A stretch of 64,000 nt of DNA from Arcicella sp034519515 (GCA_034519515.1 JAXHOK010000038.1:1-64000); one strand, 5' to 3'; counted from the stretch's first letter, positions 1-10,045 are shown. Notes: generated from the letters alone by a model not told the origin. Translations and numbers: made by a program.

Positions 1-700
1 TTGTACTTCGTTCGATTCACGTATTGCTTGTTGCTTTTGGTTCGGCAGATTTTCAGATTTCCGAGGTGATAATTTGCGTAAACTCAAATCTACGAGTTTA
101 TTAGCGATGGAGAATAATGCTCTGGTAGCAGTGAATGGCGGTTTTTTCAATACTAAGGAGGGGGGCTGTTGATTTTATTAAGATAGATAGAAGAATTTTG
201 GATTCAGCTTCCTATACGCCCAACAAAGAAGTCTTGACATATGGTTTATCTGCCATTACAGTGGATGATAATAAAGTTCAGATTAGTAAAAGGTGGTGGA
301 AAATATTATTGGGAGAAATCTTTGCCTCAATCAAGTATTTTAGTGACTGGTCCTTTGTTGATTTATGACAACGAAGAGCAAGAATTAAGAAGTAAATGCG
401 TTTAATAATAACCGCCATCCCCGCACTTGTGCTTGCATAACGAATGATGATAATTTACTATTAATTACAGTGGACGGCAGAAATGCGATGGCACAAGGCA
501 TGAATCTTCATGAATTGACCTATTTATCAAGAATGCTAAACTGCAAAAACGCTATCAATTTAGACGGTGGTGGTTCAACGGCAATGTATGTAAAAGGGCA
601 GCCAGACCACGGTATTGTTAATCATCCCTGTGATAATAAACAGTTTGACCATTTGGGCGAAAGGTCAGTTAGTAATGTTTTTATGATTTTGAAAAAGTGA
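1..700 (+). pseudogene. Phosphodiester glycosidase (NAGPA-like), frameshifted remnant, 5' end outside window
   Basis: The family hydrolyses phosphodiester-linked sugars and is usually exported. Conserved pieces appear in successive frames: ALVAVNGGFFNT near 119-154, then a piece around ITVDDNKVQISK to about 290, then VTGPLLIYDNEEQELR to about 390, then the C-terminal core VDGRNAMAQG and NLDGGGSTAMY at about 470-600, ending at a stop at 698-700. The VNGGFF and DGGGS motifs identify the family. At least three frame changes are needed to join the pieces (near 165-172 in a G run, near 292, near 400), and the text upstream of about 70 is also garbled. No intact protein can be made from this copy as sequenced. 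It may be true decay or poor sequence; the identity of the fold is secure, the substrate unknown. Confidence 0.75.
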
Positions 701-794
701 TGAATGGAACGCTGAATACACAGATACTACGTAACGCAGATTTAAAAGGATTTTTTGTCTATTACCATATTTTTGTTGGCATTATTTGTAAGTA

Positions 795-833
795 AAAATC
801 GGTGGTATGGCTTCGAGCCGTGCCACCGATTTT
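795..833. terminator. Bidirectional hairpin terminator containing a repeated 27-nt palindrome
   Basis: AAAATCGGTGG pairs with CCACCGATTTT around a central palindrome (801-827), and T-rich sequence follows on both strands. It lies between the converging NAGPA remnant and the permease. The 27-nt core is nearly the same as the palindrome at 52778-52804, so this may be a dispersed repeat used as a terminator. Confidence 0.7.
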
Positions 834-874
834 ATTTTGTAAATTTCTGATTTTTAATTACTTATTAAAAAAAA

Positions 875-2305
875 TCATATCTCAGTATCTAAAAATCTTT
901 CTTTTCTAACAAAATAATAATAAAGAGGAATGCCCAATAGTACAATTCCTAAACCTGGCAAAGATGAGTTGTATCTGTAAATTAAAAGCATCAAGCAGAT
1001 GGTTGAGGCTGATAAAATATAGATGATTGGCAAAACAGGATAGCCGATTGCTTTGTAGGGGCGGGGGAGGTTGGGTTGCGTTTTTCGTAGTCTGAAAATG
1101 CCAATAATGGTGAGAATATAAAATATCAAAACCACAAAGATTACATAGTCTAATAATTGGTTATATTTCCCGCTCAGACACAATACTGAAGCCCAAATAC
1201 ATTGAATCCATAGGGCTTTTTCGGGTACTCCATTCTTGTTTAATTGTCCTAAATTTTTAAAGAAAAGCCCATCTTTTGCCATCGTGTAATAAACTCTTGC
1301 TCCCGATAGAATCACGCCATTGTTGCATCCAAAAGTAGAAATCATAAGAAAAATGGCAATGATTAATGTACCCGAATTACCAAAAATATGTTGCGAAGCC
1401 ACCACGCCCACACGGTCGTTTTCGGCATGAGCAATTTCATTGAGCGGAAGTACGCTGAGGTACATCAAATTGGTGAGTGCGTAAATGACGGTTACGATAA
1501 TTGTACCTAAAAAAAGGCTTCTACCGATGTTTTTGGCAGGATTTTTAATTTCCGCCGCAATGAAAGTTACGTTATTCCAAGAGTCGCTACTGAATAAACT
1601 ACCCACTAAACTGATAGAAATTGCCCCCATGATGGCAAGTCCTGATGAATAGGGAACGAGGCTGTTGCCTTCCATTTTATTGACAGTAAAACCCGTGTTC
1701 CAATTGGCTTCCCAAATTTCACTTTTTGCGGCAAGGATAAATCCAAAAATGGTCATGCCAAATAAGGCGAGTAGCTTAACAACGGTGAAGGTTGTTTGAA
1801 TAATTTTTCCTTCTTTTACGCCCCGAGTATGGATGTACGAAAGAAAAATAATTAAGCAAATAGACATAATTTGAGCGGCTGAAATTTGGAGAAAACCCAA
1901 ATCGACAAGGATATTTTTTTCGCTAAGAAATGGAAAAATATAGGCAGCAAATTTGCTAAATGCTACGCCAACAGCAGCAATAGTTCCCGCCTGAATAACG
2001 GCAAAAAAGCTCCAACCATACAGAAAGCCCGTTAGTGGATTGAAGGCTTCTTTGAGATAGACATACTGCCCGCCCGCTTTGGGAAACATTCCGCTCAGCT
2101 CGCCGTAGCTCAATGCCGCTGCTACTGTGAGAAAGCCCGTGAGTACCCAAATGCCAATTAATGCCCCTGCCGAACCCACATTCCGAACAATATCGGCACT
2201 GACAATGAAGATGCCTGAGCCAATCATGGAGCCTGCCACAATCATTGTGGCATCAAATAATGTAAGTGAACTTTTAAAATTTGAACTTTGCGGGTCTGAA
2301 TTCAT
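875..2305 (-). CDS. APC-superfamily amino acid permease
   Basis: A 476-aa integral membrane protein, expected to carry amino acids across the inner membrane by exchange or proton symport. About twelve hydrophobic segments run through the whole length. The first helix carries GSMIGSGIF (residues 25-33), the unwound substrate-binding signature of the APC family, and a conserved GELSGMFPKAGGQYVYLKEA stretch follows the second helix. Length and start agree with the LAT/SteT-like branch. It is transcribed on the minus strand after the DUF885 peptidase, from which it is separated by an inverted-repeat spacer, so co-transcription is uncertain. A peptidase next to an amino acid permease would make sense for peptide use, but this is inference; the transported amino acid cannot be read from the sequence. 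Confidence 0.88.
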   Translation of the reverse strand: MNSDPQSSNFKSSLTLFDATMIVAGSMIGSGIFIVSADIVRNVGSAGALIGIWVLTGFLTVAAALSYGELSGMFPKAGGQYVYLKEAFNPLTGFLYGWSFFAVIQAGTIAAVGVAFSKFAAYIFPFLSEKNILVDLGFLQISAAQIMSICLIIFLSYIHTRGVKEGKIIQTTFTVVKLLALFGMTIFGFILAAKSEIWEANWNTGFTVNKMEGNSLVPYSSGLAIMGAISISLVGSLFSSDSWNNVTFIAAEIKNPAKNIGRSLFLGTIIVTVIYALTNLMYLSVLPLNEIAHAENDRVGVVASQHIFGNSGTLIIAIFLMISTFGCNNGVILSGARVYYTMAKDGLFFKNLGQLNKNGVPEKALWIQCIWASVLCLSGKYNQLLDYVIFVVLIFYILTIIGIFRLRKTQPNLPRPYKAIGYPVLPIIYILSASTICLMLLIYRYNSSLPGLGIVLLGIPLYYYFVRKERFLDTEI

Positions 2306-2325
2306 GATTTATGCTGATATAATTA

Positions 2326-2423
2326 TGGCACACGGATTAGATGGATTGGACACGGATTTAAAATATCAATTTTTAGTATTTTTTCTAATCATCAATAAAA
2401 AAATCCGTCAAATCCGTGTGGCA
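2326..2423. repeat. Inverted repeat built from the word CACGGATT
   Basis: The left arm (2326-2360) has two spaced copies of CACGGATT with a related GGATTGG between them; the right arm (2399-2423) has AATCCGTCAAATCCGTGTGG. The arms are complementary and enclose an AT-rich loop. It fills the spacer between the DUF885 gene and the permease. The same word builds the array at 49101-49220. Confidence 0.75.
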
Positions 2424-2426
2424 ATT

Positions 2427-4217
2427 TTAGAATTTATAAAATTTCCAATTGGTTTTAAAATCCCTCTTCAAAGGCTGATTGGTCATAATTGCTCTTAATA
2501 ATTCAACGGGAAGGGCATTTTCTTGTAAAATTCCATCGTGATATTGACGATAAGTCATTTGTTTTGAACCGACCATTTCATCTTTCAAAGCCCTGAATTG
2601 TAAGCCTCCGACCATGTAAGCAATTTGATATAAAGGACTATAACCACCTGTAAATGAACGTCTTACTTCACCTTCGGCATTAGCTCGTTCGTGTCCGACT
2701 CTGTCCACCAAAAAATCAATACATTGTTGCGGAGTCCATTTTCCTAAGTGATAATTCAATGAAAAAATTATTCTGGCACAGCGGTGCATTCGCCAAAATA
2801 GCATCCCAATTTTATCTTCGGGACTGCGGGGAAATTTTAAATCCCAAAGCAACATTTCCCAATAAAGAGCATTGCCTTCTACCCAAAAAGGCGTATCAAA
2901 GTGTCGATAGGTTTTGTATCTGCCCGACATAAATTGTTGAAGATGATGCCCTGCAATGAGTTCATGATGCACGGTTGCCCTCGAGAAGTGCGGATTATTT
3001 CCTCGCATACTCATCATTTTTTCATCAAAAGTCATTTCATTGGTCGGATATGACACAATGAGTGATTCACCACCCAAGAAAAACGGATTGCGTTTTTGGG
3101 CTTCGGCAGACATCATATACATTCGCCAAGTTTCTTCCGCCAATGGAGGAATCGTGAGGAGGTCGTTCTTTTTTAAAAATTCTACTGATTGATTATACAA
3201 ATCCAGCATAGCTTGGGGCTGTTCGCCAGGCGGAACGAAGGCAGTTTTTACTTTTTCTTGGGCATTTTTCCAATTATCGCCAAAACCCATTTCACGGGAT
3301 GCTTTTAGCAGTTCGGCATCGCACCAAGCGAATTCTTTGTTGGCAATATTGACCAAATCTTCGGGTGAATAAGGGATAAATTCAGTCTGTAATTGACGGA
3401 TTAATTCTTTTCTACCAATCGGTATGCCCACAATTCCACTGCCATCATCTTGCAATACATCAGATATTATTCGTCTTGATTGCAGTAAAGAGGCGTATTC
3501 AGCCATTAGGGCGTTTAAATCGGTATAGGTTTTAGGAACCCACCACGAAAAAAGTGGGTCATAGCCATTATAAAAATCAAAATAATTTTTCAGAATCTCC
3601 TGCAAACCTTTGGCGTGATTACTGGCAAAAACTGACAAAGGTTTTTCGAGACTATCGGCTTTGCTGAATGTTTTTATTTGCAGGACGAGTTCTTTTCTGA
3701 TGTTTTCTAAGACTTTGGCAACCTCCGCCCCATCGACTTTCAGACCACGGCGGCGGGGTTTTTCGAGGGCATAAATTTTTTCTTCAAACGGGAAATATTG
3801 CTTTACCTGCTCATAAGTTTTTTGTTGCTGTTGGAGTTGATATTGTTCAGATTCCAGATTGCGGTTGAACAAAATATAATCCACTTTTCCATGAATTGAC
3901 ATCGCCTCAAAATCCAGCTCATTCAATTGTTTTTTATAATCACCGATTAATTTGACAAGCCTTTGACGGCGTTCTGGCGAGTGGTAGTTGCTTGAATTAT
4001 AGGGTATTCCATTCGTATTTGCCGTGCTGTTGGTTGCATAAAAACGCATGATACTCCCTTTATCAGCATCAAACTGTACCATCGTATTATTTACCTCGCT
4101 GGTTTGGAATAGGAGGTTATTTTTAGCTTGTTGAGCAAGGGATTTACCTGAAAATGAGAGGGAAAAAACAAAAGCTAAATACGCAATGGGTTGAGTATTT
4201 TTGAATAGTTTGAGCAT
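2427..4217 (-). CDS. DUF885-family exported metallopeptidase-like protein
   Basis: A 596-aa protein with an N-terminal signal segment (LAFVFSLSFSGKSLAQ) that suggests export to the periplasm. It has the DUF885 signature: HELIAGHHLQQF (about residues 417-430) corresponds to the family's HE-x-x-PGHH zinc-binding motif, although the usual Pro is replaced by Ala here. A downstream segment around FWVEGNALYWEMLLWDL supplies the conserved Glu of the family. Full length for the family. It stands alone behind its own promoter-like box (4248-4255); the permease follows on the same strand. Members are annotated as putative carboxypeptidases, and the real substrate is not established. Family assignment is firm; catalytic role is inference. 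Confidence 0.85.
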   Translation of the reverse strand: MLKLFKNTQPIAYLAFVFSLSFSGKSLAQQAKNNLLFQTSEVNNTMVQFDADKGSIMRFYATNSTANTNGIPYNSSNYHSPERRQRLVKLIGDYKKQLNELDFEAMSIHGKVDYILFNRNLESEQYQLQQQQKTYEQVKQYFPFEEKIYALEKPRRRGLKVDGAEVAKVLENIRKELVLQIKTFSKADSLEKPLSVFASNHAKGLQEILKNYFDFYNGYDPLFSWWVPKTYTDLNALMAEYASLLQSRRIISDVLQDDGSGIVGIPIGRKELIRQLQTEFIPYSPEDLVNIANKEFAWCDAELLKASREMGFGDNWKNAQEKVKTAFVPPGEQPQAMLDLYNQSVEFLKKNDLLTIPPLAEETWRMYMMSAEAQKRNPFFLGGESLIVSYPTNEMTFDEKMMSMRGNNPHFSRATVHHELIAGHHLQQFMSGRYKTYRHFDTPFWVEGNALYWEMLLWDLKFPRSPEDKIGMLFWRMHRCARIIFSLNYHLGKWTPQQCIDFLVDRVGHERANAEGEVRRSFTGGYSPLYQIAYMVGGLQFRALKDEMVGSKQMTYRQYHDGILQENALPVELLRAIMTNQPLKRDFKTNWKFYKF

Positions 4218-4247
4218 TGTGGGATTGCTTTAATGATTCAGTATAGT

Positions 4248-4255
4248 CAAAGATA
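4248..4255 (-). promoter_or_regulatory. Bacteroidota-type -7 promoter box of the DUF885 gene
   Basis: TATCTTTG on the minus strand, matching the TAnnTTTG consensus of the Bacteroidota primary sigma factor, about 30 nt upstream of the start codon at 4217. No convincing -33 TTTG could be fixed. Confidence 0.5.
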
Positions 4256-4362
4256 GTGATTTTGATTAAAAATGACTAATGAGGTTGTTATCTTGAAATG
4301 GTATTATATTATCCATTAAGTGTAAGAATAAATAAAAAATGGGATGATATTTTATTAAAACG

Positions 4363-4397
4363 AAAAAGCGTACTGAAATGGATTCAGCACGCTTTTT
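4363..4397 (-). terminator. Terminator of the SusC-SusD-DUF4397 operon
   Basis: AAAAAGCGT-A-CTGAA pairs with TTCAG-C-ACGCTTTTT (one mismatch), with A/T runs on both sides. It lies 22 nt after the stop of the DUF4397 gene at 4419. Confidence 0.8.
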
Positions 4398-4418
4398 TAT
4401 TTAGTGAATTTGGATACT

Positions 4419-5207
4419 TTATCTGTTGTAATACCACCCCGCACCAACGGCTTTTGTTCCCGTCCCTTTAACCAATCCTCTCACAAAAACGGTCAATACT
4501 CTTCCTGGAAAAATATTGGTGATATTTGTTGTAGAAGTAAAAGTTGAAGTTCCGCCTTTCCCATCGGAGATTCTGATGGAATATGGCGTGAAACGAGTTC
4601 CAGACGTGTAATCAGCCAAGGGGATGGAGATAAAAGTTTCCCCACCTGCTCTGAATGGCACATCTTTTATGATGCTATTTCCCGCAAGTAATAATTCAGC
4701 TGTAGTGGCGTTTGGAGAAACGTTTATTAAACGGATGAAAAAGTTATTTCCACTTGGTGCTGGTAAAACATCATTGATTACTAATGGCGTAACCGCTGGG
4801 GCTTGACCAACTGCGAAGATGGAATAAAATTTTTCATCTTCCACGTTCACCGTTCCCGAAAACAAAGGGGCTGCTGGTACAGTGGCAGTTGCTGCCACCG
4901 TTACATCAACTTTTGTGCTTCCTGCGGGCGTAAGGGCATATTCTGAATTACTTGAACTCAAAACGGGATAGCCCGCTCCATAAGCAATTGTTCCCGATGG
5001 GGCTGGCGGAATGGTGATGACGCCCGCAAATTTTTTGTCATTTACGGAAATTTCTACATTCGTTACATCCACTGCGGCATGAACAAAGCGAACTTTCGCC
5101 CCCGTTGCGGGGCTGATATTTTGGAGAATATTAGCTTCATTTCCACACGCAAACATCAACATTCCTACGCTGACGATTGCAAACGATTTATACATTATTT
5201 TTAGCAT
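4419..5207 (-). CDS. DUF4397-domain lipoprotein in SusCD operon
   Basis: A 262-aa lipoprotein, third gene of the SusC-SusD operon, probably displayed on the outer membrane. I chose the ATG at 5207 because it places a signal peptide (YKSFAIVSVGMLMFAC) with the lipobox Cys at residue 21; a longer reading frame to 5237 overlaps the SusD stop and is unlikely. After the Cys come about 240 residues of beta-rich sequence, with VRFVHAAVDVTNVEISVNDK typical of the first DUF4397 repeat and a second repeat from IRLINVSPNATTAELLLAG. DUF4397 domains are Ig-like modules often found with SusCD pairs, where they may help bind the ligand. The gap to susD is only 11 nt, so it is almost certainly co-transcribed. 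Confidence 0.85.
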   Translation of the reverse strand: MLKIMYKSFAIVSVGMLMFACGNEANILQNISPATGAKVRFVHAAVDVTNVEISVNDKKFAGVITIPPAPSGTIAYGAGYPVLSSSNSEYALTPAGSTKVDVTVAATATVPAAPLFSGTVNVEDEKFYSIFAVGQAPAVTPLVINDVLPAPSGNNFFIRLINVSPNATTAELLLAGNSIIKDVPFRAGGETFISIPLADYTSGTRFTPYSIRISDGKGGTSTFTSTTNITNIFPGRVLTVFVRGLVKGTGTKAVGAGWYYNR

Positions 5208-5218
5208 TTTTCTATTTG

Positions 5219-6778
5219 TTAAGGTTTGGTAAACCACATTTCGTAAGTATGATAATCAGGATTATTACCTCCCAATTTTTCTAATGAACTTCTGTTCCAA
5301 ACGTATTCCGAGTTAAAACGTGGGCGTACTCTTTGCACAGGTTTGTCATTGTTATCTGGGAAAAAAGCGGTTGGAAGTGAAAAGCCCGTATAAACATCAG
5401 GACTGTATTTATGACGACGTAAATCTACCCACGTCTCCAAAGCACCGTGACCATACATTGAAATATATTTTTGCAACATAATATCGCTCAATTTCAAAGT
5501 AGCTGCTGTTTTGGGAATGGCTGTGCTGGCAAGATACCTTGTGCGATTTGTGGCAAAAGTTGCTCTATCAGCCGCAGGAACGTAGGAGTTTACAAAATCC
5601 ATGCTGGCGTTTACTCCTTTATTGAAGGCATCTAATGCCATGGCTTGGTCGCCCTTTTTCAGAGCGGCTTCTGCTTTGATGAATTGCAGTTCCGAATAGG
5701 TTATAATTGGATAATCAGCCGCATCTTGGAAAACGTATTTTCCTTTTGTAATACTTGATGGAATGCTGGCGGGCTGAATACCCCAAATTGTTGGAATTCG
5801 TCTTGCGTTTCCTGCTACGTTGTTGGGGTCTCCACTGCCTGGAAACACACCACGGTAAACACCATCGGGCGATGGCGTAAACATAAAGGGCAAACGGGGG
5901 TCAATATTTTTATCGAAAACGGTTCCATCCACTAATGATAAAGCAAAAATCGTTTGGCGATAATTTGCCATATTGTTTCTTAACGCCCCAAAAAAGTTAG
6001 CATCCGTTGAACTTGATGCGTTGTGAATAACATTTAGATTATCCGCATTTGAAGCAAGGGATTTATCAACGTATTCAATCACTTTATTGGGGTCATAACT
6101 CGCTTTGTTGCTAATGTGATGAGCGTTTCGAGCCAAGATAGCATACACAAATTTTATCCATTTGTTTTTATCTCCTTTGTAAGAAGAAAAAGCATCACCC
6201 CTCAGCAAAGAGGCAGTTGATGAATTTCCGTCCGTTCTGTTGAGGGCTGCCAGAGCGTCATTGCACTCTTTTTGCACTTCTGCGTAGATTTCATCCTGCC
6301 CGTCATAATCAAAAACGTATCGGTTGGGTTCAAAGATTTGCTTCAAAATCATCTCTCCGTGATAGTCAGTGGTTGATTGCCAACTCCAGGCTTTAATTGC
6401 CAGAGCAACGCCCACATAATCCCACTTTTGTGTCTCAGTCCCATCTTTAATTATGATGTCAAGGTTTTTGCCCAGAGCAAAGTAGTGCTGTCTCCATTTT
6501 TCACCAGCGGCATCACTTCCTGCTACATACCCGTGTCTATCCCATTGGTTTCCACCACCCGAGAGTGCCCAATTTTGAATATACTGACCCACATAACGTG
6601 AATCAAATGCTTCTCCACGAACCATTGATTGCATAATTGGGGGTAATAAAACATAACCTTCTGCCACTTGTGGGTTTGCTGGGTCTTGATTAATATCAAG
6701 GTAATCTTTGCAACTGCTCAGACTCATCACTGTGAAGGTGAGCAATAGTATTTTTATTTTTTTCATGTAATTTTTCAA
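5219..6778 (-). CDS. SusD/RagB-like outer-membrane nutrient-binding lipoprotein (SusD-like 2 type)
   Basis: A 519-aa surface lipoprotein that should form the lid over its SusC transporter and capture the ligand. The N-terminus KIKILLLTFTVMSLSSC is a lipoprotein signal with the acceptor Cys at about residue 23, followed by KDYLDINQDPANP, the usual start of the SusD-like 2 family (often peptide- or unknown-ligand systems rather than starch). Helical TPR-type segments and a C-terminal YGHGALETWVDLRRHKY fit SusD folds. It follows susC by 17 nt and precedes the DUF4397 gene by 11 nt. No carbohydrate-active enzyme is in the operon, so the ligand is unknown. Confidence 0.9.
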   Translation of the reverse strand: MKNYMKKIKILLLTFTVMSLSSCKDYLDINQDPANPQVAEGYVLLPPIMQSMVRGEAFDSRYVGQYIQNWALSGGGNQWDRHGYVAGSDAAGEKWRQHYFALGKNLDIIIKDGTETQKWDYVGVALAIKAWSWQSTTDYHGEMILKQIFEPNRYVFDYDGQDEIYAEVQKECNDALAALNRTDGNSSTASLLRGDAFSSYKGDKNKWIKFVYAILARNAHHISNKASYDPNKVIEYVDKSLASNADNLNVIHNASSSTDANFFGALRNNMANYRQTIFALSLVDGTVFDKNIDPRLPFMFTPSPDGVYRGVFPGSGDPNNVAGNARRIPTIWGIQPASIPSSITKGKYVFQDAADYPIITYSELQFIKAEAALKKGDQAMALDAFNKGVNASMDFVNSYVPAADRATFATNRTRYLASTAIPKTAATLKLSDIMLQKYISMYGHGALETWVDLRRHKYSPDVYTGFSLPTAFFPDNNDKPVQRVRPRFNSEYVWNRSSLEKLGGNNPDYHTYEMWFTKP

Positions 6779-6795
6779 TTAAAATCTGAGTAAAA

Positions 6796-9700
6796 TTAAA
6801 ACGTAACTCTCACACCAAAAGAGATTCCTCTTGGCACTGCCAAAGTTCCAAAATCAAAACCTGCTGCTCCCACTCCCAATGAAGTGGCGGTCGTACCGTT
6901 CACATTGGGGTCTGCTCCTTTGTAATTTGTCAATAAAAACAAATCCGTTCCCGTTACAAAAACGCTGGCGGCTTGAAACAATTTGGTTCGTTGTAATAAT
7001 GCTTTGGGCAAAGTATAACTCACCGTTACATCACGCAAACGCACCCAATTAATATCACGTTCCACAAAATCAGATTCTGCAAATGAGGTGAAATAATCTG
7101 ACCGAGTGAGGGGCGTAATTTGGATATTATTTTTGGTTGGAGTATCAGTTTCCTCTTTTCCGTCACGCAAAACACCGTTGAACGTTACGGGTTTTTCACG
7201 ATCTAAGGTATTCTTACTCAAACCATTACGAAATAAAAAATATTCATTTCCATTAAATACATCGCCACCTTTACGTATATCCAATAAGAATGAAACTCTT
7301 ATGTTTTTATAAGAAAATGTATTGGTCAAACCTACGGTAAAGTCGGGATTACGGTCACCAATTGGCAAAAAGTTTGTGTTAATAACGGGTAAACCAGACG
7401 TTGGATTGATGAGAATATCACCTTTTTTATTTCTCAAATAACTGTATCCACCAATAGCTGTTGCACTACCTATACCTCTTTGGTTGAACTCCAAATTGGC
7501 AGTTGGATAATAGGATTGTAAATTTCCCACAAAGGCACTTGCTCGGGCATTCCCCACCAGCCATGTATCAGAATTATAGTATTCAGCCACGTCGGCAGGG
7601 AGGTTTTTTACAGTAGTTGTCAGTGTGGTAAAGTTGGCAATAATGTCCCAGCCAAAACTTTTTGTTTTTACGGGCGTGCCTTTCAATTGAACTTCATACC
7701 CCGAGTTGGTAAACGTTCCACCGTTTAATAAACCTAAAATAAATCCCGTTCCGTAACTCAAACGTTGAGAAACTATTTGGTCTGAAACGGTTTTTGAGTA
7801 ACGAGAAGCATCAAGCCCCAAGCGACCATTGAAAAATTGCATTTCTAAACCAAATTCAATTCCTTCGCTGCGTTCTGGTTTCAAATTTTCATTACCCCCA
7901 AAAACACCATAAGCAAACCCCCCACCCGAAGTAGTTTGTGGATTAAGTGCCGCCAATACTCTGTAAGGAGGGGCATCTTTTCCGCCTTGTGCATAAGAGG
8001 CTCTGAGTTTACCCATCGAAAGTGACGGAACAGCCTCTTTCAAAGCACCGATTTCACTGAAAACGAAACTACTACTTACCGAAGGATAAAAGAATGAATT
8101 ATTGGCTTCTGGGAGGGTAGATGATATATCGTTTCGACCAGTGGCGGTGATATAGAACATATCTTTGTAGTTCAAATCTAACTTACCAATTCCACTGACA
8201 ATTCGTTTTCTGGTAATGGTCAATTTGTTTCTCATCGTGGTTGGCAAGGCGTTATTGATACTGTTGAAGTCTGGAATATACAATTGTTCTCCATAAACCG
8301 AAGTTACTTCATTGCGATTATCAAATACTTCACCACCAACCATGAAAGACGTTTTAAAATCTCCAAAAGTCTTCTTTACCGTGGCTAACACGTTACCATT
8401 CAATAATTGACCATTGTCGTTATAGTTTTCGATAAATCCTCTTCCCACAATACCACGATTGGACTCTGGGTGTTGAAGATAATTACCCAAAGTTGAATAA
8501 GTATCCGCTCCAAAACGTCCAGTTACGTTCAACCATTTTGTGGGATTGAAATTTAAGGTTACGTTAGCTTGTGTACGGGTAGTACGGTCGTTGTTCTTAT
8601 TCTGATTAACATTGAACAACGGGTTGTCCAATTCGTCGTTAGCACTCAACAAGCGGCGGCGAGTTCCTGCGGGAGTTAAATAATTGGTAATATCGTCATT
8701 GGCAGGATACATCAATAAACCAATATAGAAGCCAAAATTGCTTCTAATGGGCTTCACTACGGATGATTTCGTAAAGCCAAGGGTAGTTGAAATATCTAAT
8801 TTAGGACTCAACTTGGCAGTTGAAGATAAACGAAGCGTTAATCTATCGTAGTTGCTGGTGGGCGTTACACCGTCTTGTGAGGTGTAACTGGTAGAAACAC
8901 GATAAGTCATTTTGTCGCTTCCCCCTTCAATTCCCAAGTTATGAGTTTGCGTGCGACCTGTCTGAAAGAAGTTTTTAGTATTATCAAAAAATTGGGTATT
9001 TTCAGCATATTTGGCCCCACGATAACCAATAACATTATTATCCAAAACACCATTTACACCTCTCCCGTAAACTCGTTGAGTTTCTAAGGTACGAAAAACG
9101 TTGTCCGTTCTGAACGAATTTTCATAAGTAACTCTTGATTTTCCTTGAACGCCCTTCTTCGTGGTAATAATAATGGCACCAGCCGAGGCTTCAATACCAT
9201 AAAGTGCCGCTGCTTCCAAACCTTTCAAAACCGTAACCGATTCAATGTCATTGGGGTTAAGGTCAGCCATACGGTTGGTGTAATCATTAGCACGGTTGGG
9301 TTGGTCTGTTGTTAAAGCCCCTTGCGAGAAGGTATTGTTGCTCACGGGCAGACCGTCAATGATGTACAGAGGAGAGTTACTTCCACCAATTGAACTTGCT
9401 CCACGCAACTGAATGGCAACCGATGCCCCAGGTTGCCCCGAAGTGGTGGTCATTGACAAACCTGCCACTCTGCCTTGCATACCCACCATAAAGTTTTCAC
9501 GGTTGGTTTCAGCAAGCACTGCTCCCTTCACTTCGCCGACAGAATATCCCAAGCTGCGTTTTTTTTCGTTGATACCCAAGGCTGTTACCACAACTTCATC
9601 TAATGCTTGAACATCACTTGACAAAGCAACATTAACCTCAGATTGAGTACCCACTTTTACCTCTTTTCGTACAAAACCCAAAGAGGTGAAAACTAATGCA

Positions 9701-9924
9701 GCTCCTTGATTTACAGATACTTTGTAAGTGCCGTCTGCTGCTGTGCTTGTGCCACGAGTTGTCCCTTTCACGATGATACTAACCCCTGGCAAGGGTGTTC
9801 CATCTTCGGCGTTTGTAACCTTCCCAGTCACTTGCCTGTCTTGTGACCATCCCGTTTGAGCGAGGCACAATATGCCTACACACAGAAATAGCCATCTTAA
9901 TTTGTTGAATAGTTGTTTTTTCAT
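6796..9924 (-). CDS. SusC/RagA-family TonB-dependent outer membrane transporter
   Basis: A 1042-aa TonB-dependent transporter and first gene of the operon. A signal peptide ends near QTGWSQ; a carboxypeptidase-regulatory-like domain follows (VTGKVTNAEDGTPLPGVSI, residues about 33-108), then a TonB-box-like segment (LDEVVVTALG), a plug domain (VAGLSMTTTSGQPGASVAIQ through LKGLEAAALYGIEASAGAI), and a 22-strand barrel to the final aromatic RVTF. Length and order are standard for SusC. It is predicted to pair with the SusD at 5219-6778. No anti-sigma or sigma gene sits beside it, and the promoter was not located with confidence. Confidence 0.93.
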   Translation of the reverse strand: MKKQLFNKLRWLFLCVGILCLAQTGWSQDRQVTGKVTNAEDGTPLPGVSIIVKGTTRGTSTAADGTYKVSVNQGAALVFTSLGFVRKEVKVGTQSEVNVALSSDVQALDEVVVTALGINEKKRSLGYSVGEVKGAVLAETNRENFMVGMQGRVAGLSMTTTSGQPGASVAIQLRGASSIGGSNSPLYIIDGLPVSNNTFSQGALTTDQPNRANDYTNRMADLNPNDIESVTVLKGLEAAALYGIEASAGAIIITTKKGVQGKSRVTYENSFRTDNVFRTLETQRVYGRGVNGVLDNNVIGYRGAKYAENTQFFDNTKNFFQTGRTQTHNLGIEGGSDKMTYRVSTSYTSQDGVTPTSNYDRLTLRLSSTAKLSPKLDISTTLGFTKSSVVKPIRSNFGFYIGLLMYPANDDITNYLTPAGTRRRLLSANDELDNPLFNVNQNKNNDRTTRTQANVTLNFNPTKWLNVTGRFGADTYSTLGNYLQHPESNRGIVGRGFIENYNDNGQLLNGNVLATVKKTFGDFKTSFMVGGEVFDNRNEVTSVYGEQLYIPDFNSINNALPTTMRNKLTITRKRIVSGIGKLDLNYKDMFYITATGRNDISSTLPEANNSFFYPSVSSSFVFSEIGALKEAVPSLSMGKLRASYAQGGKDAPPYRVLAALNPQTTSGGGFAYGVFGGNENLKPERSEGIEFGLEMQFFNGRLGLDASRYSKTVSDQIVSQRLSYGTGFILGLLNGGTFTNSGYEVQLKGTPVKTKSFGWDIIANFTTLTTTVKNLPADVAEYYNSDTWLVGNARASAFVGNLQSYYPTANLEFNQRGIGSATAIGGYSYLRNKKGDILINPTSGLPVINTNFLPIGDRNPDFTVGLTNTFSYKNIRVSFLLDIRKGGDVFNGNEYFLFRNGLSKNTLDREKPVTFNGVLRDGKEETDTPTKNNIQITPLTRSDYFTSFAESDFVERDINWVRLRDVTVSYTLPKALLQRTKLFQAASVFVTGTDLFLLTNYKGADPNVNGTTATSLGVGAAGFDFGTLAVPRGISFGVRVTF

Positions 9925-10023
9925 ACTGAAAGTGGATTGTTGAATAAAATTTGAAGTATTTTGACTTGAATATTTACACTAAAATCGGAATTTTTTATCA
10001 GAATATCAAACAAAAAGCCAAAA

Positions 10024-10045
10024 AGGGCGAAACGATGTTCGCCCT
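10024..10045 (-). terminator. Terminator after the broken SusD
   Basis: AGGGCGAA pairs with TTCGCCCT around a 6-nt loop, and a T-rich tract follows on the minus strand. It lies 44 nt beyond the SusD remnant's stop. Confidence 0.75.

Noticed and set aside
4624..4806. Small plus-strand frames inside SusC/SusD/DUF4397 genes
   Set aside because: They are shadows of the minus-strand genes, without starts or motifs of their own.
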